DNA from: Diaporthe sp. PMI_573 | Taxonomy: Eukaryota > Ascomycota > Sordariomycetes > Diaporthales > Diaporthaceae | Reading direction: 5' to 3' | DNA: 64,000 bases | Assembly: GCA_021399435.1 (NCBI GenBank) | Contig: JAJTUP010000001.1 | Coordinates: 2,852,001-2,916,000, forward strand | Shown: in pieces, positions 47,001-59,202 of the stretch | Layout: each line of letters opens with the position of its first letter | Position numbering within the stretch: the stretch's first letter is position 1 | Program-made: the position numbers and the translations under genes | Notes under the pieces: model-generated | Told to the model about the DNA's origin: nothing | Database searches by the model: none | The model's input: only the letters and a program-made list of their open reading frames with translations

Positions 47001-47152
47001 GCGCTGCGGGCTCAAATACAGGGGACTTCAATTGGGAACAGTTCACTTCCGGGACAACTGGGATGACACCCGTCTCCGAAGGCGTTCTGAGGACGATGCT
47101 ACAAATGGGACCTATGGAGACAATGGATATGGGATGGGATGCACAGCCCTGA
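44093..47152 (+). CDS. Zn2Cys6 transcription factor with fungal-specific regulatory domain
   Basis: Six exons, 44093-44405, 44501-44834, 44907-44984, 45053-45986, 46038-46280 and 46343-47152, give 903 residues with all phases matching. The binuclear zinc cluster uses Cys 54, 57, 64, 71, 74 and 81 (C-x2-C-x6-C-x6-C-x2-C-x6-C), with basic RKRKLR between. SGPKRGYVKALEERLKQVET then forms linker and coiled-coil dimer element; the splice joins EERL to KQVE. The middle homology region (fungal_trans type) starts at FHQIYFEKVHPSMPMIHKYR and includes RPPVCLRYAIWTLA, GSAVRLCQMMGLHRLD, ERRRTFWMAFTEDRYASIGT and VQLDVDLEALGARIPKL. Exon 6 encodes a Ser/Asn/Gly-rich tail ending METMDMGWDAQP, a likely activation region. 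It should bind CGG-containing sites in the nucleus. I could not match it to a named regulator. Intron 4 (51 bases) is in frame and stop-free. Confidence 0.92.
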
Positions 47153-47833
47153 TCAGGCTGGGCATTCGGTGTTAATTAGGAGTTCTTGGAAATCTGCGTA
47201 GGCCCACGGCTTGGAACTGCGAGTCATTGTGGATTCGGCGACAGTGACAATTTGGCATGAGCACATCGAAGGCGGTCGACCGGCGTTTGCTCAATTTCCT
47301 TTTCATATTTGACTGCAGCGGTGCTCGGTCTTCCCAGGCGGATGGGTAGCATGGACGATATGCGGTCGAAAGGTTGGGGTCATCCTACTGTTTTATTTTT
47401 TGGAAACCAAATCTGCACGGATATTTGGCCTGGCGAATACCGGATAAAGGATGGAAAGCCATTTCTCCGTCTCTGTTATGTATATTACCACGGGAGGGAA
47501 TCTCTTGTTTTGGGCGAAGTAGGGCTGCGGACATCCCACTCCATGACAGCATCATTAATTGCTGAGGGCATGTGCGGACACTCAATGACAGTCACATTGC
47601 CTCCATATTATGTCTGTATTGTGTGTTCGTATTTATTGGTGACACATTAAACAATACCAGTGAACGGCTGGATATGCACGCGCCGCACGTATTTGGCAAC
47701 CTTGACCCCGTTGAGATCCATGCCAACCTAGAATAACCACCAAAAAACTCCGGGTATCATTTTTGCAACCAAAACCACTTTGTGCCGTTTCCCCCTTATT
47801 CCCCGCCCATTTCCTTTAGTAGAAATTGTCCCC
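47153..47833. other. intergenic between two converging 3' ends
   Basis: This is the 3' flank of the Zn2Cys6 gene and of the RTA1-like gene. It is relatively AT-rich and contains several TGTATT/ATTTATT strings. No gene is supported. Confidence 0.4.
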
Positions 47834-49388
47834 TCATTGCGAGTAAAGTGACTGGGAATAAGTCGACGTGAGCGCAACATCCTCCAGGTCGTCCTCCCTG
47901 CCGCCGTGGGTATTAGTCTCCCTCTTGCTGGGCTTCCTCGGAGGCAGCACGACAGACGCGACCTCCAGCCGGTCCTCGTCCTCCTCCTCGTCGTCCCGCT
48001 GCTGCTGCTGCAAGCGGGCCATCTCCAGAGCGCGCGATATCCTCTTGCTGGACTTCCTCGGCGGCTCCGGGATGATCGACACGCGGTCGGCTTCCTCCTC
48101 GGCCTCGAGGGGCGACAGGGCCCGCGACTCGGCAGTGATGTCCTCAGAGTACCGCCTCGCCGGGGGCAGGTGCGGGTCGTAGGGGCTGCTGGTCATCTGC
48201 GCGTCATTGTCCCTGACGACCTGCTCGTGCTCGCCCGCCGAGCCGCGACGCGAGGGCGAGCCCTCTGACGAGACGTCCGACGGGGCCATCAGGTTCGCCG
48301 AGAAGATGACCTGGCTGATGTCGCCCAGGTCCTGCCGCGAGTCCCTCACGTTCCCGTGCTCCAGGTCGGCCATGCCGGTCGCGAAGGTTCCGACTGTCAG
48401 CCGCTTGCCGAGCTTGGACGTCCTAGTCCCGTCCTGCTCGGCGTCATCCGGGTTCACCCTGCCGCTGATGCCATCATCGAGCCATATCGCGGGGTGGAAG
48501 GCCGCGAGCGTAGCGATTGCCTCTGTCAGCATGACGCCTTCCGCCACGAGCCACAGGAGCTGGTCCCTCGCGATCGGGCTCCCAAGTCCGCCCCACGCTG
48601 CTGCGGATCGGTATGCGCACCTCACGAGGACACACACCCCTGCGAGCGGCAGCACGACGAGGAAGGTCTTGAAGCGAGGGGTGAGAGGGACGTATCCAGC
48701 TCCCTCCCTGTGGAAAGTCGTGTATCCGTATTTTCGGTCTGCTCTCCCGGCCTTGACATAAGCGATGAGGAGAAAGCTCAGCGCCGCAGCCAGCGAAAGG
48801 GTCTGTAGGAGAAGACCGGCGTAAATAACGTCCTGTCCCGGACCGGCCTGCCTCGGCAGGAGGATTCCCCAGGGGCCCGCCTGCTTGGCGCGTGAGAAGG
48901 TCAGGCCGAGCCCGACGGCTTGGAGCAGGCCGGCGAGGAGGTCCGACCAGATAAAGACTCGCATGTGGGCGTTAGGAGATAGAACCGCATGTTCCGTTCC
49001 GAGGACGTGAAGGACCTGGGCGGCGCAAAGGTGTATTCTGTTTGATAGAGTCAGCCCGACATGCTGGATTCAGAGTGGTATTGCGGGGATATAATTACCC
49101 AATGGTGAGAAAGACTGGTGCGATGACCGACAGTCCAAAGTTGGTAGTGTAACTGACAATGTACCACTCTTGTAACCGCAATGCGTATGCTGTTATTTCG
49201 AGGATGCACGTGATGCTAAGAACCAGACTAAACGGGATGAAGCGTTGCGTTTTCCATGATACAGCGAGGCAGCATGTGAGACTCGCCGCAATGATGGCAA
49301 GGAAGAAAACACTGGCAACCGCGTTGGCGCTGTTGCTGTAGGGCGAGTCGTTCACGTCCAGCCAGAGAGGGCCCGAAGGAGCAGCCAT
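47834..49388 (-). CDS. RTA1-like seven-helix membrane protein
   Basis: Two exons, 49388-49099 and 49037-47834, with a 61-base intron (GTAATT...ACAG), give 497 residues. The junction reads VIAPVFLTIG|IHLCAAQVLH, which restores helix 3. Seven hydrophobic segments cover about residues 20-285, with family-like stretches AYALRLQEWYIVSYTTNFGL, FIWSDLLAGLLQAVGLGLTF and DQLLWLVAEGVMLTEAIATL. This fits the fungal RTA1/RTM1/RSB1 family, whose members are linked to resistance to toxic lipids and drugs and to sphingoid-base export. The C-terminal 200 residues are hydrophilic and cytosolic, with acidic, Ser-rich and Arg-rich parts, two copies of a PPRKxSKR-type motif and a Gln-rich stretch (QQQQRDDEEEDEDR). 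A tail this long is larger than in yeast RTA1 proteins. The exact substrate is unknown. Confidence 0.85.
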
Positions 49389-51032
49389 GGTGTGCTGCTA
49401 CGAGTCCAGAAACAGACAGAGTAGAGTGAGATCAGAAGAGATGGACCAACTCGGTGCCTGACTTAGGGCGAAAAGAAAGCAGCAGGGTCGGGCGAACTCA
49501 CTCGAGTGTCGCCATTATACGGGAGGCTGGGTTGGGAACACAGCAGATATAACAAACATATGACACAGCAATCGGCGCAGCACACATTCTGATCGGCGAG
49601 CAGAACCTTGCGCAGCTCCATATTTAGACGTCACCGTGTTTGTCTGATTCTCCGGGGCGGAGGAGAACGCTGAACGAGTGCAGCGCAGCAAGAAGGACGA
49701 AACTCGTGAAAATGGGTCCGCAGCTGAGGCTTGTTTCTCCCCAGCCCGAAGTTCCTGGCCTGGCCGGCATGGATGTTGGCTGTTGGACGTAGATTGACTA
49801 GCTCGCTGCGAGGCCTGCAGCGCCACCCGGCAGTCGGCTCCCCTGCGAATCAACGGAGCCTGACGAGGCCGATCGTCACCCCACAGCCGCAGCGTTTGCG
49901 TGGCACCTGAGAGGACCTGCGCTTGGCCACTCTCTTGAGGCCTCTGTTGCCTGTCGATTCTCACAACACGAGCGTCAAAAAGGACGGCCCAGTGCCCTGC
50001 AGACGCCACCACGATCGGGCCCCCTCATAGGTGGATGCAATCGGCTTGAATCTGAGCACGGGCGGCGATAAGATTTGAGGTTGCTCGCTCGTAAACAGCA
50101 CTTGTGGGCGGGCGTCTTTCCTTTTTCCATGACCGGGGAGGAGCTTGATGCTCTGGGGCTCATCCGGTCGTGCTCAGCCCGTGGAGGACGGGCCGTAGCA
50201 AGGGATGTTCGCGTCGTCACGACCCTTGGAAAATCTAAGTGGTATGGGCACGCGAGTTGCTCCCAGTCACGCAACCAAAGGCGTAATGGGACCCGGGAGA
50301 GCTGGCGCGGCCATTGCTCCGATCATCACCTTGTATCGCGGCCCAGCAAGGGAAATCCTTCAAGCTGCAGGCAATAGCCGAACCCTGATCATATAAGTCT
50401 GCACGATATCAACATGTGTCGGCCAGCCACAATCTTACAATTCTTACATAACCAACGCCTCTCATTCCGCTTCAAGTATCGAGAGTGTGTTGTGCTGTGT
50501 CTGGTTGTCGATTAGCTATGGTCAATTCGCACGGGCAGACTAGTCTGAACTTTCTCTCATAAAAGGCGATGAAGGGCAGAACGCGTATTGTGCCCTCGAG
50601 TTTAAGTTTTTGTCTCAAGTCGCATCAAACGCGCTCGCGAAATCTGAGGACGCACGGGCCACCCAAGGTCAGTACCACAGTACACAGTAGGGTCCGCGGC
50701 GGGAATGGAGCCGAGTTGGAGGGTTTCGCCTCCACTCCCTCGCGTGCTAAATTTCCTTGGAGGGGAAAATCCATCAATCTCGACCCTTCCTGCCTACAAG
50801 CCAATCCCGTTGGTCAACTTCGTTGCCATTCAGTCGCTGCAGCTTTACCAAGAACAATACCTAGGCAGCTTAATTCTCTTCTCTGGGAGAACCTTAACAT
50901 GTCCCATCTGCTCTCTTCAGAATCCCAAGACTCCGCCTCGCTCGACGCCTAAAATCCGAACCCTGAATCCACCAGGCATCCTCGGCGGCCTCGACGTCAG
51001 CATTCACCAACTGCGAACTTGGCCCTCTCCTC
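49389..51032. other. divergent promoter region of the RTA1-like gene and RRN3
   Basis: This is 1.6 kb. No gene is supported, and only short frames without motifs are present on both strands. Confidence 0.4.
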
Positions 51033-53151
51033 ATGGCCACTCACACGCCCATAAGAGCAGAGCGGCGGTCATCGCCATCCGCCAAGAGCTCTGCCTTGAA
51101 GAGCATCCTGCGCACGAGTCTGACAACCTTGGGCCGTCGCATGAGAGACGGCGGGGACGACCAGGACGCCGAGCCGCAGAGCCCAACCAAGCGTCGCAAG
51201 ACCGTCTCTTTCGACATGAACTCCAACACCGTGCAGAGCATTGCACCCGCAACGCCGGCTGAGTCCAAGGAGAAGGCCGAGGAAATCAAGCAGGCAGTGG
51301 TCAAGGCCCTCAAGGAGAACAGCATGGGCGATCAGGAAGGCTACGACACCCTGAAGGGCATCTTCGAGAACGACCGACGCCGGAGACAGACTCCAACTTC
51401 GAGTCAGGTTGAGGACGAAGTCGACCCCGCCGATCTGATACACTACGTCAAGGCCCTCAAGGTGTGCGCACCTCAGCTCGGAAGATCCTGCTCGGGCCTC
51501 GTGCACGAGGTCCTCAGCATACCATGGCTGGGCCGGCCTGATGACTTCGTGAACGCCTATATCGACTTTCTGGCCAACCTCGTTACCGGCCAGTCCATCT
51601 ACCTTAGCAATGTTCTTGGCATGCTCGTGGAAAGATTCCGGTGTTTCAGGGATTTCGAGTGGAGGGCAGGGTATTTCCCTGACGTCAGCTGCGATGCCAT
51701 GAGACGACGACTCCATCGTGCGCTCGCCCATGTTCTGCAGCTGTTTCCTGCCGCAAGGCGTGTGCTTCTATCCCTGGTCAACAAGGAGTTTCCCTTCTCC
51801 GACGAGTCCAAGAGCATTCACATGGCATTTGTACAGAACCTGCTGCGTCTGCGGGAATACGCGCCGGACATGGGCCCTGAGATCATGGAACTGATCACGG
51901 ATCGACTCGTCAAGGTGAGTAATGTCCTCTCCCCTTTTTTTGTCTTCTCTGCTGAGCTGTGCGCTTACAATGCCCTAGATTGATGTGCAAATCCAAGTTG
52001 ATCTGGACGAGGTCGATGATGACATCGCTGCGGGCGTAATCCAGCAGCTTCAGGCCTCCAGGGCGGAAGAACCAGAGGATGACGATTTGAGTGATGTGGA
52101 GAGCGTTGCAAGTGACGAGAGTGATGACCGTCATGAGCTCAGCGGCAAGATCCTCAAGGCGGCGCAGCACATCCAGAAGATGGATTTCATCATGAATAGC
52201 CTTTTCGAGCTCTATGAGCCAATCTTCGCCGACCCCGACTCGGATGGTGCAAGAGATGTCTTCGAGAACATGCTCACAGAATTTGTCAACATCGTCCTTC
52301 CCACATACTCAAGTCGGCACACGCAGTTCCTCATATTTCACTTCAGCCAGCTTTCCGAGGACCTCACAGACCGGTTCGCTGGAGTCCTGCTCGACATTGC
52401 ATTCGGCAACCAAAACTCAATGGTCACGAGGCAGAATGCTGCCGCCTACCTTGCCAGTTTCGCAGCTCGTGGGAAGAAGGTTCCTGCCGAGTCTGTGCGG
52501 ACGATATGCACGGTGCTCATTAAGCACATCGACTCGTACCGGTACAGACATCAAGCGACTGCACGTCCAGACCTGAGGAGATTCACCCCTTACTACGCTC
52601 TCTTCCAGGGCCTCCTCTACATATTCTGCTTCCGATGGCGCGATCTGGTGATCGACAAGCCCGACCTGGTCGATCCGGAAGATCCCGCCTCATATATGGG
52701 CCAAGATCTTGAGTGGATGGAAGAGCTGCGCCCGCTCCTCCGCGCGAACATCTGGTCCGGGTTCAACCCGCTTCGGGTCTGCCATCCTACCATTGTGCAA
52801 GAGTTCGCCAAGCTTGCGGGTCACCTGGGCTTCATGTATGTCCACGACAAGATTGACGCCAATAGGCGGATCTATCTCTCTTCGTACGTCTCCTCAAGCG
52901 TGGAGGCCTTGCGAGAGACAGCGAGTCAGAACCCATACGACGAGAGCTGGCTGCAGCTCACGCCGTACTTCCCCTTCGACCCGTATCAGCTTCCCGAGAG
53001 CAGGCACTGGGTCGATGGCGACTACATACCTTACGACCCCTTTCCGGGTCTTGATGGAGACGAAGATGAGAGTGACGATGACGAGCTCTTGGAGGGAGAT
53101 GAGACGTTCGAGGAGGACACGGAGACGGATGAGGGCAGCGGCAGACAATAG
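51033..53151 (+). CDS. RRN3: RRN3 / TIF-IA, RNA polymerase I initiation factor
   Basis: Two exons, 51033-51914 and 51979-53151, with a 64-base intron (GTGAGT...CCCTAG, phase 0) give 684 residues. RRN3 binds RNA polymerase I and bridges it to core factor at the rDNA promoter; it acts in the nucleolus and is the growth-control point of rRNA synthesis. The N-terminal 90 residues are basic, Ser/Pro-rich and likely phosphorylated. The HEAT-repeat body follows: HYVKALKVCAPQLGRSCSGL, FVNAYIDFLANLVTG, then an acidic Ser-rich loop (about 320-345, EDDDLSDVESVASDESDD). Next are LPTYSSRHTQFLIFHFSQLS, NAAAYLASFAARGKKVP and RFTPYYALFQGLLYIFCFRW. Near the end, TPYFPFDPYQLPESRHWVDG is a strongly conserved family block. 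The acidic tail ends EDTETDEGSGRQ. Length and motif order match fungal RRN3. Confidence 0.95.
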
Positions 53152-53522
53152 GCGATTCGAGGCGTTTCAGGACCTCGGGGCAGAGGGGATACACTAGCAG
53201 GCATAAAAGCATTTGGTCAGGCGTTTAAGGGGTACAGATACCAAGCATCGGATATGGAACAGCGTTCGGCGGCGTTATGAGAATTTAGCTGTGACAGATG
53301 TGCCTTCAGCAGAGCCACATTTGACAAATCTCTGAAGAGTCATGTTTGCCACAAAATCTGAAGAATCACGTTAACTTGAAGAAAAGAACCACTAGGCATA
53401 TATCTGTGACTTCTTGTTTACAAGGGTATCTTGAGGCCGAAACTACACACCCCGTGTCCTGTTCTTCTGTGATAGCTGTGCAGCATGACTCAATTTCTCG
53501 CTGCACTGTGACCATCATCCTG
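53152..53522. other. short convergent 3' intergenic region
   Basis: These 371 bases separate the RRN3 and TEX1 stops. Both transcripts terminate here. The region is A/T-richer than its flanks, with nothing else visible. Confidence 0.5.
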
Positions 53523-54901
53523 TCACTTCCTATCCGGCACGTCCGCTGCAATGATGCGTAGCTGGCCCAGATCGCTGTACGCAAGGTGGTACCGGGTCGG
53601 GGCCCAAGAGACGACGGGAGAAGGGCTAGCGGTCTTGAAGGTATGGACGCGCTCGCCGGACTCGCAGTGATAACACTCAATGCCTGTGCCTTCGTCGCTG
53701 CCGCCGACCACATAGTAACCGTCCCAGGTGAAGCCTGCGGAGGGGAAAGCTGTCAGCACCGCTCACACGCTTCCATGTCACACAACATCGGGCGCCCGAT
53801 GATATGAACACAGGGTATGACCGGGACGACTCACTCAGGCTCTTAACGGGGCCAACCATGTCGGTGAAAGATCGCTGGCAGATCCAGTCCTGCGTGTCCC
53901 ATAGGCATATCATGGAGTCGGTGCCGCCGGAGGCGAGGTAGCGCGCGTTGGGGCTCAGCTCGACCGACAGGCAGGAAGAGGTGTGGCCCTTCATCCTGTA
54001 CTCGTCTGTGGCGCCGGGGCCGTCGACCCTTGAGCGGTCGTAGTTGTAGTGCATGAGGGGCTGGAGGTCCGGGTAGGACAGGACGCGCACCTTGCCCTCG
54101 CCCGTCGACACGAAGACCTTGTTGCCGCCCCAGCAGAAGGAGATCTGGTTGGTCTGGACAGGCTGCTGGTGCGAGGCCAGGGGCGCCGCTTGCGTCGGGG
54201 ACAGGACGTGGATCTTGTCGCTCTGGCAGTTCCGGTACACGGTCAGCCGCTGAGGCGCCGGCGCGCGGAATGGCGTACGAGGGGGGCGTCTCTCACCTTG
54301 GTGCCGACTATCAGGGACTCGCCGTCAGGGTGCCATGCCAAGGTGAAGGCCTCGCCGAGGCCTTTTACCTCGTTGATGCAGGCTTTGGTGCGGACATCCC
54401 AGAACTTGACGACGCCGTCGTTGCTTACGGAGCAGAGCTCGGCGTCCTTGACGGGGTTGAAGGCGACCTTCTCGATCGGGGCTGCGTGGCCCTTCAGCTC
54501 GGTGGAGAAGCGAACGTTGGGCTTCTCTGGGTTCCCTGGGCCACTGGTCAGACCCCAAATCTGTAGACCATCAAGGGTGAGGTTGGTCTACTCACAGACT
54601 CGTAGCGTCTTGTCTGCAGCACCGGTGGCGATCAGGCTGCCCTGAGGATTCCATGCAATGGAACGGATGCTGATAACGATTAGTTAGTCTGTCATAAGGC
54701 TGCATGATTTCCCCGTGTTGGTGAACGATGGGCCTTCTTGCGACGGCGAGGATATGTAGATGCAGGCTTGCAGGGGACATACTTGTGAGATGAAGCACCT
54801 CTTGAGGATGTTGTGTCGGAATATGCCTGGGCTCTCTGCTGGCTGAAGTGGGCAGCAAAGTTTTGCTTATAGATGCTACTTCGAGGCTTCAGAGGTGCCA
54901 T
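53523..54901 (-). CDS. TEX1: THO complex WD40 subunit TEX1/THOC3
   Basis: Five exons, 54901-54783, 54669-54596, 54535-54297, 54249-53835 and 53734-53523, give 352 residues, almost exactly the length of human THOC3. The protein is a WD40 propeller that, in THO/TREX, couples transcription elongation to mRNA export. Blades are visible as IRSIAWNPQGSLIATGAADK then TLRVWNPEKP, KGHAAPIEKVAFNPVKDAEL then GVVKFWDVRTKACINEVKG, EAFTLAWHPDGESLIVGTK, SVELSPNARYLASGGTDSMI then CLWDTQDW, and SFTWDGYYVVGGSDEGTGIE. The intron 2 acceptor was placed at CCCAG (54536) because this restores TLRVWN. An acceptor 25 bases upstream would leave an implausibly short intron and break the blade. Intron 3 is only 47 bases. 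The gene is convergent with RRN3 and divergent from RIC1. Confidence 0.93.
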
Positions 54902-55731
54902 CTCAGCTGCAAGCGGTGTTGTGAAGACACCGAGACAAAGGGTGATGATTTGGATTTGGTTGTGGGACGTGTCTGGGACTCGTCCCCGGTTAGCATGTGC
55001 AGTTCCAAGGGTCCGGTCTTAAATCCTTGGAGGGGTTGACATACCGAAAAGCAGCTTGACCTCTCATGTGCTCCCCTACTGTCAATGAGTTTCAGGTTAT
55101 GAAAGATTCAACGAGTCCTCGAGGTACCGTCTTTGTAATGGCAAGACTAGGGGAGATCAACCAGCTCTGGGTTGAAGAAGACGGGAGAAACAGGAGAGAG
55201 GCGAACCAAGCACCGAGTCTCACATCTGGCTTGTGTCATGGAAGTTTGAAAGAAAGTACAAAAGTTAGCTGCACCTCGACCAACATATCACAGGATACAG
55301 GGACATGTAAGCTGTGAGCTGCCCAGGTATGCCAGAAATGAATGCGGCTCTCCCGTGTCTACCATGTCTCTGCACCAAAATAATGCTCTTTGCCTAGTGC
55401 CGAACTTGGAGGTGCTTCAGAGGCTCAGGGCCCTTGAGGAATCCCATTGGCCCGCTGTTTTCCGGGCCCTCCATGCGGGAAACAGGGCTGTCAGCTCCAC
55501 CGAGCTGATCCCAACCTGCTGTCGCGAACATGTCTACCTCTCACCACATGTCAATGTCAACCTCTCTGCAGCCTTGGGTTTTACAGTAGACTTGCCAGCA
55601 CACACACCGAGACCAATCACGATGAGCTAACTGCTCGCAGTGGATTCGCATCACTTGTACATCCTATACAGCAGCCATTCCACTGGCACGAATGAAGACA
55701 CATCCTGTCTCTTGGCTCCCAACAGCCAGCC
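54902..55731. other. divergent promoter region of TEX1 and RIC1
   Basis: These 830 bases contain no supported gene and hold the promoters of two divergently transcribed housekeeping genes. Confidence 0.5.
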
Positions 55732-58700
55732 ATGTACTGGCCCGTTGGCACACCTCGAGTTTATGCCACCAGCAGCACCCAGACTGCCAATTTCAACCTC
55801 GTCGTCTCCCATGATGGCCTCCCCCCTCCTCCCGCTGCCTCTGAGGACCTCACAGACAAGGCTGACAAGGCTTCCCTCCTGACCTCCGACTCCGCATCCG
55901 CCTCGAGCTATGACATTGTCCCACCCACTCCCGTCACCCCAATAACGCCCCAGACACCTGGAATCAACTCGGTAGAGCACGATTCGCTCGATTCTGCCTC
56001 GGAAGCCTCTACCAGCAATGAACCAGCCCCTGTTCCTGCGTCAATACCACTCAAGGAGCCTATTCTGGCACTACGCGTTGCGCGCCCCGGTCACTTGTTC
56101 GCCGTCATCACTGCAACCTCCATGACCATATGGCAGGCCAAGGTGCGATGCCAAACCCCTTCCCAGCCCTCGGGTGCCCACAGGTAAAGCTCACAATATG
56201 TATAGCCCACCGTCATACTCGCTGCCATTGTGCGCTCCGAAGCTTCCCTCGACTCCTACGGCACCAACCTCGACCTCCTGCTCAGGCCCGACTCGGCCAT
56301 ATTCGTCGTGCGCACCAGCCGGGGCTTCCTCATTACCTATTCGCTAGCCACCGATCCCGAGTCGCGAGTCTATAAGCCCTACTTTACGAGCCATACCAAT
56401 GTTCAGCGACGGCGGCAGAGCCATTGGGGTGGCCCGGGGCACACTGCTCCTGACCAGATTCTGTGGGGTGCCGGGGAGGGCCAGGGCGTTCGCGACATCA
56501 GTGTGCGATTCCGCATGGTCATCAAGGTGGACGCCGGCATAGCGAGCGCCCTTGCGCTTGATGACGAGGTGGTCGTGGCCACGCAGAAGCCAGCGGCGGT
56601 ACAATGCATACGTTGGAGTCCGGACAGCTCGGGCAGCCAGACGAGCACCGAGCTCCTGAGCAAAATGGCCTGGCTCGGCAAGAAAGTTACTGTGATTGAG
56701 ATGACGAATGACAGGTCGATGAACCTGTCCACTTGGATCACAAGTGATGGTAAGGCTTACGCCGTCCAGCGGACGCCAAAGGGTCAGCCCAACCCAGAGA
56801 CTGGCGAGATGGACCTGAAAAGGCTGTTCAAAGGGCACTGTTTCCATACTCCACAGGGGAAACACGACAGTGGGACACATGCCGTCATAAACGCCCGGTT
56901 CTCTCTTATAGCACTCGGGTGCGAAGACGGCGCCATCCGCGTTTATACAGTCAGGGATTACTCTGGCAACGTGCCTTCGTCTCACATCCACAGGCTGTCT
57001 GTATCGGAGTCTCACTCAGGCTCATTAACTACGTTGAGCTATTCCCCCGACGGGTACTGTCTGTTTGTGGGCTACGAGAAGGGGTGGGCCACGTGGAGTG
57101 TGTACGGGAAGCCCCTGAGCAGCAGCTTTGGGGTCGATCAGCATCTCGTGTCTAGGCACGACGAGCACTGGATCTCCGGTATCAAGGACGCTTCGTGGCT
57201 CGGAGGCGGCTCGGAGATGCTCCTGGTTGGGATGCAACACGAGGCTCTCTGGCTGCTGGAGATGGCGAGAAGCGCCGTCACGGGCTGCTATAGCTCCTCG
57301 AACATTTTCCGGACGGTCCTACAGACCACCTCGAGCGTCATGATCTATAGGGGATATGATCTACCAGATATGAGCACCATCTCAGCAGAGCCTTTCCTCT
57401 GGCACACGGCAAGGATCCCCGCAAGCTATCTATTGAGCCAGTGGCCAATACGATGCACGGTCATCTCCTCAGATGGGCGTTATCTGGCTGTTGCTGGCCG
57501 TCGTGGTCTTGCTCACTACAGCGTCAACAGCGGGCGGTGGAAGACTTTCTCCAACACAGACATGGAGAACGAGTTTCAAGTTAGAGGCGGTATGTGCTGG
57601 TACCAGAACGTCCTGGTGGCTGCCGTAGAGGTCCAAAAGTCCTACGAGCTACGACTCTTCTCGCGAGAGAAGGATCTGGACAATGCGTCTGTCGTCTACG
57701 TCCATTCCATGCCCGCACCGGTCGTCCTACTCACGCCTTCGGGAGAGGACTCGCTTCTGGTCTACACCTATGACAATCTCCTCTACCATTTCATATTCGC
57801 CCCATTCGGCAACTCTGTCCGGCTCGTGCAAGTCGGCCAGATTGCGTTTCATGGCATTGTCAGGTCGCCTGCCAGAGTGCGCGGCTTGAGCTGGGCATTA
57901 CCAGAGAATCAACTCGTTGAGGGCGATCCTTCACAGGATGTTGCTGTCGCATCAGTGCTGTTCCTAGTGGACGGCAAGCTTGTGTTGCTGCGGCCTTCAT
58001 TAAATGACGAAGGTCAGCTCAAATACGACATGCGTGTCATTGCGCAGAACGTCGAGTATTACGTCTCCATGAAAGACCAGCCGTTCCTGGCCCCAATCGG
58101 GCCCCCTCGCACTAATATCCCGGCAGAAGCTGAGAATGAGGACTTGTTCAATTCTCTGTGGATGTTCGACGGTGGAGACCTGAAGGCCTGGTCAGACATG
58201 CAAAAGGTGCTGAACTCAATCTCAAGCGACAACAACCGCGAGCTCCCTCCCCCTGTTGCCATAAGCATCGACTTCTACCCACTCTCAGTCCTGCTCGAGA
58301 AAGCTATCATCCTCGGCGTTGAGCCAGATCTTGTCCAGAGGAGGGATATTAACTTTTCATTCTTCCGCTTCTCGATACGGGTAAGTTCCGCACAGAGACT
58401 CACCTCACCCACACCTCTGACCTCAATCCAGACAAACCTCTTCCTGCCTGAAATCCTCCGGTACCACCTCGTCGCCGGAAAGTCATTAGCAGCCCTTTAT
58501 CTGGCTCAACAATATCAACATCTCGAGTATTTTGCGCACGCGCTCGAGGTCCTTCTCCACCACGTCCTCGATGAAGAGGTAGACATGTCGCCCTCGCCGC
58601 CTCCCGAGAGCGCAATTCTTCCCCGCGTTCTATCGCTGCTCTCGTCTTTCAAAGAGTACCTGGACATCGTAGTACAATGCACCCGCAAGACCGAAGTACG

Positions 58701-59202
58701 CTCCTGGCGCACCTTGTTCGCGTATCTACCCCCACCGCAGGAGCTCTTCGAGGAGAGCCTCCAGCGCGGAAGCCTCAAGACTGCCGGCGGCTACCTACTC
58801 ATACTACACACGTTCGACGAGCTGTCGTCTGCGTCGGAGCAGAGCGTCAGGCTGCTGAGCAGGGCGATGAGGGAGGAGGATTGGGAACTGTGCAAGGAAC
58901 TGGCCAGGTTCCTAGCCGCGCTCGACGAGACGGGCGATACCCTCCGCGAGGCGCTGGAGATGGCCAATGTCAGGATCGCGACCGGGAACAAGGAGGGGGA
59001 GGAGGGCATCGGCGGGTCGCTCGTCGCCCGGCTCGAGGTCCCCCAGAGGAGGATACTCAACGGTTCGGGCTCCGGGTCTGGGGAGTCGAGCAAGGCAGGC
59101 AGTATCGGCAGTGGTGGGAATGGTGGGAGCCCAGGTGGTGGTGAATTGTCAGATGCGAGTGCGAGCGTTAGCGGGGGGAGCGATGCTGGTACGGCGAGAT
59201 GA
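55732..59202 (+). CDS. RIC1: RIC1, Golgi Rab GEF subunit
   Basis: Three exons, 55732-56142, 56206-58380 and 58432-59202, give 1118 residues. RIC1 with RGP1 activates the Rab GTPase Ypt6/Rab6 at the Golgi for retrograde traffic. The N-terminus MYWPVGTPRVYATSS, then an inserted Ser/Pro-rich loop and PILALRVARPGHLFAVITAT, is the propeller start seen in RIC1. The family continues with RGFLITYSLATDPESRVYKP, VQCIRWSPDSS, SESHSGSLTTLSYSPDGYCL, and the conserved core PIRCTVISSDGRYLAVAGRR with RWKTFSNTDMENEFQVRGGM. The helical C-terminal RIC1 domain is FSFFRFSIR|TNLFLPEILRYHLVAGKS, ending in a Ser/Gly-rich tail. The second intron (58381-58431, GTAAGT...TCCAG) is 51 bases and stop-free, so the frame stays open through it. 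I treat it as an intron because of its consensus ends and because removing it restores the family sequence. Confidence 0.93.
58381..58431 (+). other. in-frame, stop-free intron of RIC1
   Basis: The segment has GTAAGT at the 5' end, CTGAC near the branch region and TCCAG at the 3' end. At 51 bases (17 codons) it contains no stop in the reading frame, so a retained intron would add 17 residues inside the helical domain without a frameshift. Confidence 0.8.

Noticed and set aside
54561..54599. A 39-base TEX1 intron ending at TCTACAG
   Set aside because: It is too short for a fungal intron and its junction would interrupt the WD repeat. Using CCCAG at 54536 gives a 60-base intron and restores TLRVWN.
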